Shown: positions 6,922-12,471 of the stretch, in pieces
How the letters are laid out: every line of letters begins with the position of its first letter
How positions within the stretch are numbered: the first letter of the stretch is position 1
NCBI GenBank assembly: GCA_019348395.1
Contig: JAHWJN010000024.1
Location: 1-12,471, forward strand
DNA length: 12,471 bases
From: Chloroflexota bacterium
GTDB lineage: Bacteria; Chloroflexota; Limnocylindria; QHBO01
Direction of reading: 5' to 3'
Made by a program: the position numbers and the translations under genes
Notes under the pieces: generated by a model
What the model saw: the letters and a program-made list of their open reading frames with translations, nothing else
What the model was told of the DNA's origin: nothing
Database searches by the model: none

Positions 6922-9756
6922 TCAGAGGTCCAGGTCCACCTCGTCGCCGTCGTCGTCGACAACGCCGATCACCGCTCGCAGCCCGTCGGAATCGGCCGCG
7001 GCGCCGTGCTGCCGACGCTGGAGCTCCTTCCAGACCTGGTTGGCGTGATCGACACAGACGACCACCACGTCGCCCTCCTCTGCCCGGTCGAGCGCGGTCC
7101 GGGTCGCCTCGAGCTCGTCGAGGATGGTGTTGACGTCCGTCACGCGGCGTTCCCGGGCGCTCTCGATCCCCTCGACGATCAGGGCTGCCGTGTTGCCGCG
7201 CGGGCGCCCGCGGTTGTTCTCGTCCTCGCGCACGATGATCTCGTCGAAGTGTCCCCCCGCGACCCGGCCGAGCTCGCGGATGTCCTCGTCGCGCCGATCG
7301 CCTGCCGTGGCCACCACGGCGATTCGGCGGCCGACGATCGAGGGGCGAGCTCCTCCCGGCGACGGCTGGGTGAGCATGTGAACGAACTGGCCGAGTGCCT
7401 CGAGCGCCGGCGGATTGTGGGCGTAGTCGACGACGACGCGGTAGCCGTCGAGCTCGAACATGTTGAGGCGTCCGGGCGCCATGTAATACGAGGTGGAGAA
7501 GGTGCGGAGTCCTTGGCGGATGTCGTGCAGGTGGGCGCCGGCGGCCCACGCCGCGGCGGTGGCGGCCAGGGCGTTCTGCACGTTCATCCGCGCCCTGCCC
7601 TCGAAGGTCGCCGGGATGAGGTGGGTCCAGACCAGGTCCATCGACTTGCGACCCTGGCGCAGCACGATCTTCTCGCCGTTGCGCTCCGACTGCAGCGTGA
7701 CCGCCCGCCGCCCACGCGATGCCTGGAACTTGATGCGCTCGTTCTCCGGGTCCATCGAGAAGTAGATGACCGACCCGGAACAGTGGCGCGCCATGGCGGT
7801 GACGAGCGGATCGTCGGCGTTGAGGACGGCCACCCCGTCGCGCGGCACGGCCTCGACCACCACGCGCTTCACCTCGGCGAGCTGCCGGATCGAGTGGATG
7901 CCGCCGAGGCCCAGATGGTCGCCGGTGACATTGAGGACGACGGCCACGTCGTTGCGCTGGTAGCCCAGTCCCTCGCGCAGGATGCCGCCGCGCGCCACCT
8001 CGAAGACCGCGAAATCGACGGTGGGGTTCTGGAGCACCATCGAGGCCGATTTCGGGCCCGATGCATCGGATCGACGGACGATACGACCGTCGACATAGAT
8101 GCCGTCGGTGCTGGTCAGGCCGACCTTGCGGCCCATCGCCTTCATGATGTGCGCGATCATCCGGCCGGTCGTGGATTTGCCGTTGGTGCCGGTGATCGCG
8201 ATGATCGGCACCCGGGCGCGGCTGCCGCGCGGGAAGAGCATGTCGATCACCGGCCTGGCCACATCCCGCGGCGCGCCCTCCGAAGGCTCGATGTGCATGC
8301 GGAAGCCCGGCGCGGCATTGATCTCGATCACGCCGCCGCCCGTTTCGCGGACCGACTTCGAGATGTCGGGAGCGATGAAATCGATGCCGGCGATGTCGAG
8401 TCCCACCACCCGGGCCGCGAGCTCGGCGAGCTCGACGTTGTCCGGATGCGCCTCCTCGGTGCGGTCGATGCTGATGCCCCCGGTGCTCATGTTGCCGGTG
8501 CGCTTCAGGTAGACCCGCTGACCGCGCGGCGGCACGTCGGAGAGCTCGAAGCCCTGCTCCCGCGCGTACGAGACCGCTTCCTCGTCGACCTTGATGCGGG
8601 TGAGCACCTTCTCGTGCCCGATGCCGCGGCGCGGGTCGGTATTCGTCGTCTCGACCAGCTCTGCGACCGAGTGCTTCCCGTCGCCGTCGACATGGGCCGG
8701 CACTCGCTGCGCGATCGCCCGCAGCTGGCCGTCGATGACGAGACAGCGGTAGTCATTCCCCGTCAGGAAGCTCTCCACCACGACGCCGCCGCGCCGGCTC
8801 TGCCCCCGTGCTGCTCGGTAGCCGTCTCGCACCGCGTCCGCATCGGCGAGGTTGAGCATGACCCCGCGGCCGTGGTTGCCGTCGAGCGGCTTCACCGCCA
8901 CCGGGAAGCCGAGGCGGGTCGCCGCCTGTACCGCGCCCTCCTCGTCTGCGACGACCACCGCGCGCGGGACGGGGACGCCGGTCGCCGCCAGCAGGCGGTT
9001 GGTGAGCTTCTTGTCGCCGGCGATGTCGACGCCGAGCGAGCCCGTGTGGCTCGTCATGGTTGCTCGGATCCGCTTCTGGTGGACGCCGTGCCCGAGCTGC
9101 ACGAGCGACTGGTCGTTGAGCCGGATCCACGGGATGTCGCGCAGTGCCGCCTCGTCGAGGATGGCCTGTGTCGAGGGGCCGAAGGCGGCGCGCTCGGCGA
9201 GCAGGATGAGCCGCTCGAGCTCTGCGGCGAAGTCGAATCCCTCCTCGGCGCTGACGAGGTGGTTGACGAGGCGCACGGCCAGGCGTCCGGCGGCCAGCCC
9301 GACGGTCTCCTCGCCGTAGGAGTAGACGACGTGGTAGCGGCCCGGCTCACCGGTGCCGCGCGTCTTGCCGCGGCCGACCTCGGTGCCGGCCTCGCGCTGC
9401 AGCTGCAGGGCGATGTGCTCCGCCACGTGGCCGGCCCACGTGCCCTCCTCGAGGCGCTCGGTGAAGCCGCCGACCTTGCCCGTGCCGCAGGTGTGCTGCC
9501 CCACGCCGGGGAGCATCTCGAGCAGCGCGGTCGTGAAGCCGGGGATCGTGTTCGACGGAAAGTGCTCGAGGACGCCCAGATCGACCACGAGCTTGATGGC
9601 CGGATCGTAGTTCCAGTAGTTCGGGCCACGGTAGACGCGCGTCTCCACGATCTTCAGCTCGGGACGCGGAACCGCCCCGGCCGGCGCGGCGGCGGTCCGT
9701 GCTCGGCGGGCGCGTGCCCGTGCGCTGGGCGACCCCCGCCGTCTCGTCGTCGTCAC
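6922..9756 (-). CDS. cphA: cyanophycin synthetase
   Basis: 944 aa, slightly longer than usual. It builds cyanophycin (poly-Asp backbone with Arg side chains) using two ATP-dependent centres. After a basic tail (residues 5-20, RRRGSPSARARARRAR) the N domain begins at about 35 and holds H110-V-A-E113-H114. The ATP-grasp domain follows, about 225-500: GDKKLTN at 247, K289 in KPLDGNHGRGV, NMSTGGISIDRT, and E478/N480 in VIEINAAPGF. It adds Asp to the backbone. The Mur-ligase domain, about 515-930, has GTNGKSTT at 523-530, EVARGGILREGLGY, DYAHNP at 777, TAGDRRDE and REDENNRGRPRG at 843. It adds Arg. The last dozen residues are acidic (DDDGDEVDLDL). The GTG start overlaps the cphB stop by 4 nt (GTGA) and has a strong GAGGAGG site. 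Both catalytic halves look intact, so this is a CphA1-type enzyme. Confidence 0.97.
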   Translation of the reverse strand: MTTTRRRGSPSARARARRARTAAAPAGAVPRPELKIVETRVYRGPNYWNYDPAIKLVVDLGVLEHFPSNTIPGFTTALLEMLPGVGQHTCGTGKVGGFTERLEEGTWAGHVAEHIALQLQREAGTEVGRGKTRGTGEPGRYHVVYSYGEETVGLAAGRLAVRLVNHLVSAEEGFDFAAELERLILLAERAAFGPSTQAILDEAALRDIPWIRLNDQSLVQLGHGVHQKRIRATMTSHTGSLGVDIAGDKKLTNRLLAATGVPVPRAVVVADEEGAVQAATRLGFPVAVKPLDGNHGRGVMLNLADADAVRDGYRAARGQSRRGGVVVESFLTGNDYRCLVIDGQLRAIAQRVPAHVDGDGKHSVAELVETTNTDPRRGIGHEKVLTRIKVDEEAVSYAREQGFELSDVPPRGQRVYLKRTGNMSTGGISIDRTEEAHPDNVELAELAARVVGLDIAGIDFIAPDISKSVRETGGGVIEINAAPGFRMHIEPSEGAPRDVARPVIDMLFPRGSRARVPIIAITGTNGKSTTGRMIAHIMKAMGRKVGLTSTDGIYVDGRIVRRSDASGPKSASMVLQNPTVDFAVFEVARGGILREGLGYQRNDVAVVLNVTGDHLGLGGIHSIRQLAEVKRVVVEAVPRDGVAVLNADDPLVTAMARHCSGSVIYFSMDPENERIKFQASRGRRAVTLQSERNGEKIVLRQGRKSMDLVWTHLIPATFEGRARMNVQNALAATAAAWAAGAHLHDIRQGLRTFSTSYYMAPGRLNMFELDGYRVVVDYAHNPPALEALGQFVHMLTQPSPGGARPSIVGRRIAVVATAGDRRDEDIRELGRVAGGHFDEIIVREDENNRGRPRGNTAALIVEGIESARERRVTDVNTILDELEATRTALDRAEEGDVVVVCVDHANQVWKELQRRQHGAAADSDGLRAVIGVVDDDGDEVDLDL

Positions 9757-10742
9757 TCGCTGGCCTCCTCGGCGCGTCGTGCCTTGAGCGCGCGTCGGCG
9801 TGCCCGCTCGGGCGCGGTGTCGTCGGCCCCTTCCGCCGCGATGCGACGGATGAGGCGGCGGGTGTTGTTCGTCGCCGCCTGCAGGCTGGCCAGCTCCCGG
9901 TCGGTGGCGCTCACCGGGCGCAGCGGTGCCATCAGCTTGCGCTTCCTGATGTCGAAGCGATACCCGGACGGCAGGGAGTGAAGGACCACGCCCGAGACCA
10001 TGATCGGCCGGTGCCGCTTCACCTCGTAGGCATCGGTCTGGATGTGGGCCGGGTCCAGCACGGTGACCGATCCCTTGCCGAGGACCTCGAGCACGCCCTT
10101 CGGGCTGACGAGGGCCGCGGTGTCCTCGTCGATGCCGATGCCGAGCAGGGCCGGAGACTGGGCCACCAGGGCAAGCAGGCGGCCGAACCGGTTGCGCTGC
10201 TCGAAGTGCTGATCGACCAGGGCCCCGGGCAACAGGCCGAGCCCGGCGCTCATCTGCGTCATGCGCTGCTTCGGCGTCGCGCCGCTCGTGCCGAACGCGA
10301 CCATATGGCTGGCAATGGCCGATGCGCCGGCGCTCGTGCCGGCGATGATGGCGCCTCGCTTGTGGCGCTCGGTGAGTGTCTTGCCGAGCAGCGTGCCGCC
10401 GATCACGCTCGACAGCCGGAGCTGGTTGCCGCCGGTCATGAAGATTGCGGTGGCATCGTCGAGGGCCGAGATGAGGCGCGGGTCGTTCGCGTCCTCGCGC
10501 ACGAGCGGGCGCATGCCACGCACGTCGCCGACGCCCATCTGGCGGAAGAGCGACAGGTACAGCTCGGTGGCCTCGTCGCCGAGCGAGGAGGCCGTCGAGA
10601 TCACCACGACCCGCGCATCGGTGCCTCCGGCGAGCGAGACGAAGCGCGTCAGGATCTGTCGCTGGCGCAGCTTGTCCTCGGCGCCGCCGATGAGGAGGAG
10701 GTGTCCGGCCCGGGCCTGCCGGGGACCGGCCGTGGCAGGCAT
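9753..10742 (-). CDS. cphB: cyanophycinase (peptidase family S51)
   Basis: 329 aa from the chosen start. It is a cytoplasmic serine peptidase that cuts beta-Asp-Arg dipeptides from the end of cyanophycin. Landmarks are LLLIGGAEDK near the N-terminus, FMTGGNQLRLS, the nucleophile elbow GTSAGAS with Ser137, DQHFEQRNRFGRL, and GIGIDEDTA, all in family order. Compared with the roughly 270 aa cyanobacterial enzyme it has an extra C-terminal tail of about 50 residues rich in Arg, Lys and Glu. I chose ATG 10742 over ATG 10754 because a TATGCT box ends exactly 7 nt before it and overlaps the earlier ATG, which would then not be transcribed. First gene of a two-gene operon with cphA, so synthesis and breakdown enzymes are made from one message. 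The start is the least certain part. Confidence 0.93.
   Translation of the reverse strand: MPATAGPRQARAGHLLLIGGAEDKLRQRQILTRFVSLAGGTDARVVVISTASSLGDEATELYLSLFRQMGVGDVRGMRPLVREDANDPRLISALDDATAIFMTGGNQLRLSSVIGGTLLGKTLTERHKRGAIIAGTSAGASAIASHMVAFGTSGATPKQRMTQMSAGLGLLPGALVDQHFEQRNRFGRLLALVAQSPALLGIGIDEDTAALVSPKGVLEVLGKGSVTVLDPAHIQTDAYEVKRHRPIMVSGVVLHSLPSGYRFDIRKRKLMAPLRPVSATDRELASLQAATNNTRRLIRRIAAEGADDTAPERARRRALKARRAEEASE
9764..9770 (-). promoter_or_regulatory. Shine-Dalgarno site of cphA
   Basis: GAGGAGG within the last cphB codons, 7 nt before the cphA GTG. It decides the GTG start and, with the GTGA overlap, points to coupled translation. Confidence 0.75.
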
Positions 10743-10749
10743 GGGGCGC

Positions 10750-10755
10750 AGCATA
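10750..10755 (-). promoter_or_regulatory. -10 box of the cphB-cphA operon
   Basis: TATGCT, then 7 nt (GCGCCCC), then ATG at 10742. It has the same geometry as the boxes at 5293-5300 and 10785-10790 and no Shine-Dalgarno site. It implies a leaderless cphB mRNA. No convincing -35 is seen. Confidence 0.55.
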
Positions 10756-10784
10756 GCGACTCGGGGCTCGACGGGCGGTGACGC

Positions 10785-10790
10785 TAGACT
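10785..10790 (+). promoter_or_regulatory. -10 box of the J-domain gene
   Basis: TAGACT followed by 7 nt (CGATCGG) and the ATG at 10798, with no Shine-Dalgarno site. Divergent from the cphB box, which is 29 nt away, so the two units share a 55 nt control region (10743-10797). Confidence 0.58.
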
Positions 10791-10797
10791 CGATCGG

Positions 10798-11937
10798 ATG
10801 GCAACCGTCGAGCAGTCGCCGACCGAATCACGGGACTTCTACGAAGTCCTGGGTGCCGAGCCCTCGGCCTCGGCCGGCGAGCTGCGCACGGCCTTCCGCG
10901 AGGCGGTGCTGCGCCATCATCCCGACCGCTCGTCCTCGTCGGAGGTGGCGACGCGCCGGACTTCGATCCTCAACCGGGCCTGGGCCGAGCTGCGCGATCC
11001 GGTCCGGCGACTGCACTACGATCACGCGCTCGAGGCGGGCCGGGCCGAGACGCTGCGCTGGCCGCTCGAGGAGGGAGAGCGGCGCCGGACCCGACCGCGC
11101 GCTCACCGGCGGCGCGTCGACCCCGACCAGCCGAGCCCGTGGCACGAGCCGCGCTACCGGTCGGTCGCGGGCTTCCGGGTGCCGACCGATGTCTTCCTGG
11201 CCGGCCCGGCCGCCCAGGACCGCTGGATCATCGAGCACCACATCGCGGGCCAGGACTGGCGGCAGCACAGCGAGCGCTACTGGCTGCGCTACGCGGCGCG
11301 CCACTATGCCGAGCGGGGCCGGATCGACGACTGGATGGGGACGCTCGAGACGATGCTGGCCCAGGACCCGCCGATGGCGGAGATCGTCGACATCGGGCTG
11401 CGCGAGGCGTACCTCGAGGCAGGCGAGGAGCTGCGCGGTGCCATGGTGCTCGCCGGGATCGTCGAACGCCACGCGGCGGACAGCCCCCAGCGGCGATGGG
11501 CGGAGCGCGAGCTCAGGATCCTGCTCGGCGAATACCGCGACGCCCACGTCCGTCGCGGTCCGGCCGCGGAACGCGCGGAGAACGCCGAGCTGCTGCTGAA
11601 CTTCCTCGAGTCGCTCGGCCTCGAGCCCAGCTATACCGACTACCGGGCCGCCATCGCCGCACACCGGCGGGCCGGCCACGCCGGGCGTGCCGCCGAGCTC
11701 GTCGAGCGGGTGGTGGCCCTCCCGGTCGGCGAGCCGAGCCGGTGGTTCAGCCTGGTCCAGCTTCTGACGGAGTCCGGGCAACTCGACCGCGCCTCGAGCA
11801 TGCTGGCCGAAATCGCGCGGGGCGAGCACCCCGACGCGATCGACCCCCGCCGTGTGCCGAACCCGTGGCGGCGAATCGCGACCGCCCGCGAGCGGCTCGG
11901 ACGAGCACGACGGCGCCGGACCCCGGTCGCCACCTGA
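10798..11937 (+). CDS. J-domain protein with TPR-like C-terminal half
   Basis: 379 aa. Residues 13-78 form a J domain: DFYEVLGAEPSASAGELR, the HPD motif at 41-43 (HHPDRS), then ILNRAWAELRDPVRRLHYDH. J domains stimulate the ATPase of Hsp70 (DnaK). The Gly/Phe linker, zinc-finger and client-binding domains of true DnaJ are absent. Residues about 80-115 are a basic linker, followed by a Trp/Tyr-rich segment (about 115-180, including YWLRYAARHYAERG) and then helical repeats to the end (for example AGHAGRAAELVERVVAL and SGQLDRASSMLAEIA), resembling degenerate TPRs. The Arg-rich C-terminus ends RRRRTPVAT. It is therefore a specialised co-chaperone whose helical half probably chooses the partner. 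I do not recognise the subfamily. The start is fixed by the TAGACT box and the J-domain onset. Divergent from cphB. Confidence 0.85.
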   Translation: MATVEQSPTESRDFYEVLGAEPSASAGELRTAFREAVLRHHPDRSSSSEVATRRTSILNRAWAELRDPVRRLHYDHALEAGRAETLRWPLEEGERRRTRPRAHRRRVDPDQPSPWHEPRYRSVAGFRVPTDVFLAGPAAQDRWIIEHHIAGQDWRQHSERYWLRYAARHYAERGRIDDWMGTLETMLAQDPPMAEIVDIGLREAYLEAGEELRGAMVLAGIVERHAADSPQRRWAERELRILLGEYRDAHVRRGPAAERAENAELLLNFLESLGLEPSYTDYRAAIAAHRRAGHAGRAAELVERVVALPVGEPSRWFSLVQLLTESGQLDRASSMLAEIARGEHPDAIDPRRVPNPWRRIATARERLGRARRRRTPVAT

Positions 11938-11953
11938 GCGGTGGCCCGGGTGC

Positions 11954-11959
11954 TAGGCT
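11954..11959 (+). promoter_or_regulatory. possible -10 box before membrane sensor gene
   Basis: TAGGCT preceded by TGC, which gives an extended -10 (TGnTAGGCT), in the 37 nt gap after the J-domain gene. It ends 15 nt before the ATG at 11975, so a leader of about 8 nt would result, unlike the 7 nt leaderless pattern elsewhere. Readthrough from the J-domain gene is equally possible. Confidence 0.4.
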
Positions 11960-11973
11960 CGGGTCCGCACCCG
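11960..11973 (+). other. short hairpin immediately before a start codon
   Basis: CGGGT-CCGC-ACCCG, a perfect 5 bp stem with a 4 nt loop, ends one base before the ATG at 11975. It is too weak and lacks a T tract to be a terminator. It might be an operator half-site pair or might hinder ribosome access. It may also be chance in such GC-rich DNA. Confidence 0.3.
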
Positions 11974-11974
11974 T

Positions 11975-12471
11975 ATGGCGGCGACGGATCCGATGAAGCT
12001 CCTCGTTCCGACGCGCAGCGCGATCATCGGCGCCCTGATCGGCATCGGGATTGCGCTCCTCGCCGCGGCGCTCGGCGGCCAGGCTCGACAGGACCTGCCG
12101 TACGTCGTCCTGCTCGTCATCTCGGTCGCCGTCTCCGGCCTCATCCTCGGAGCTCGCGCGGCGCTCTGGGGATACCTCGCCGGTGGCGCGGTGCTGCTGC
12201 TCACCGCGCTGGAGATGAACGAGGGCCAGGTCTTCGGCGTGGCGGACCTGATCCGCTTCAGCGCCTTCCTGATCGGTTCGCCCATCATCGTGTTCCTCGT
12301 CTACCGTGCCGAGACGAGCCGCGCCCTGGCGGGCGAGGCGCTGGCCGCCAGCCGAGCCGTCGAAGAGCGGCTCGAGACGGAGCGGATGCGGCTCGAGGCT
12401 GCCCGTCGTGAGGTCGACGACGCGCTCGTCGCCGCCGAGCGCGAACGTGCCCGGCTCGAGGAGGTGGCGGA
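11975..12471 (+). CDS. four-helix membrane sensor-like protein, N-terminal part
   Basis: The first 165 residues of a gene that continues past the right edge. Four hydrophobic segments are visible at about 16-34 (AIIGALIGIGIALLAAALG), 42-59, 62-79 and 92-110 (LIRFSAFLIGSPIIVFLVY), with only short loops between them. From residue 112 the chain becomes a charged Ala/Glu/Arg-rich helix (for example ERLETERMRLEAARREV) that reads as a coiled coil and is still open at the end. Compact four-helix bundles of this kind (DUF4118-like) followed by a signalling helix are common in sensor histidine kinases and diguanylate cyclases. The catalytic part is not in view, so that assignment is inference. The start could also be the ATG at 11993 (MKLLVPTRS). 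No Shine-Dalgarno site is seen. It follows the J-domain gene by 37 nt on the same strand. Confidence 0.7.
   Translation, partial: MAATDPMKLLVPTRSAIIGALIGIGIALLAAALGGQARQDLPYVVLLVISVAVSGLILGARAALWGYLAGGAVLLLTALEMNEGQVFGVADLIRFSAFLIGSPIIVFLVYRAETSRALAGEALAASRAVEERLETERMRLEAARREVDDALVAAERERARLEEVA

Noticed and set aside
6916..6924. Terminator between the convergent Mur-paralogue and cphA genes
   Set aside because: Only 3 nt separate the two stops, and no stem-loop with a T tract is visible on either side.
4209..7133. A 974-codon plus-strand frame running through the M20 gene, the Mur paralogue and into cphA
   Set aside because: It crosses real genes on both strands out of frame, and the second half is Arg/Ala/Gly-rich noise. 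The Mur paralogue frame starting at 5308 has clear ligase motifs instead.
7006..9981. A 991-codon open frame on the plus strand, opposite cphA and the end of cphB
   Set aside because: It is a mirror of high-GC codon bias in cphA. The translation is a low-complexity mix of Arg, Ala, Gly, Asp and Val with no recognisable domain, and cphA on the other strand is unmistakable.
11938..11974. Intrinsic terminator after the J-domain gene
   Set aside because: The only hairpin (CGGGT/ACCCG) has 5 bp and no T tract, and it sits directly before the next start codon. It does not look like a terminator.

Overview
The window is high-GC bacterial chromosome, densely coding on both strands, with 3 to 56 nt between neighbouring genes that do not overlap. 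It has no rRNA, tRNA, CRISPR array or mobile element that I can see. The gene content (branched-chain 2-oxoacid dehydrogenase, cyanophycin genes) and the promoter style (TANNNT boxes 7 nt before start codons) suit a high-GC Chloroflexota or actinobacterial-type organism. The sequence alone does not settle the phylum.

Left block (1-5285, all minus strand). This is one apparent operon, read from right to left: an M20 carboxypeptidase-like metallopeptidase, a hotdog-fold acyl-CoA thioesterase, dihydrolipoamide dehydrogenase (E3), the alpha and beta subunits of a thiamine-diphosphate 2-oxoacid dehydrogenase (E1), and the first 36 codons of the lipoyl-bearing acyltransferase (E2), which runs off the left edge. 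The E1 subunits look like the branched-chain type, so the complex probably turns 2-oxo acids from Val, Leu and Ile into acyl-CoAs.

Middle block (5308-10742). A plus-strand gene encodes a Mur-ligase protein resembling cyanophycin synthetase, but with no ATP-grasp domain and a shrunken N-terminal domain. It converges, 3 nt apart, on a minus-strand cphB-cphA pair encoding cyanophycinase and full-length cyanophycin synthetase, which overlap by 4 nt (GTGA). CphA should polymerise Asp and Arg into the storage polymer cyanophycin and CphB should release beta-Asp-Arg dipeptides. The Mur-only paralogue is the least explained gene here and the best candidate for something undescribed: a stand-alone isopeptide ligase related to the Arg-adding half of CphA. 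The M20 peptidase shares a promoter region with it.

Right block (10798-12471, plus strand). A J-domain protein with a helical, TPR-like C-terminal half is followed by the start of a four-helix membrane protein with a coiled coil, probably a sensor kinase. It is cut by the window edge.

Control. Four transcription-unit heads (M20 peptidase, Mur paralogue, cphB, J-domain gene) each have a TANNNT box exactly 7 nt before an ATG and no Shine-Dalgarno sequence, which suggests leaderless mRNAs. Internal operon genes (lpdA, both E1 genes, cphA) have purine-rich Shine-Dalgarno sites. The M20/Mur promoter is nearly symmetrical: the two opposing -10 boxes overlap and both start codons lie in the arms of one inverted repeat.
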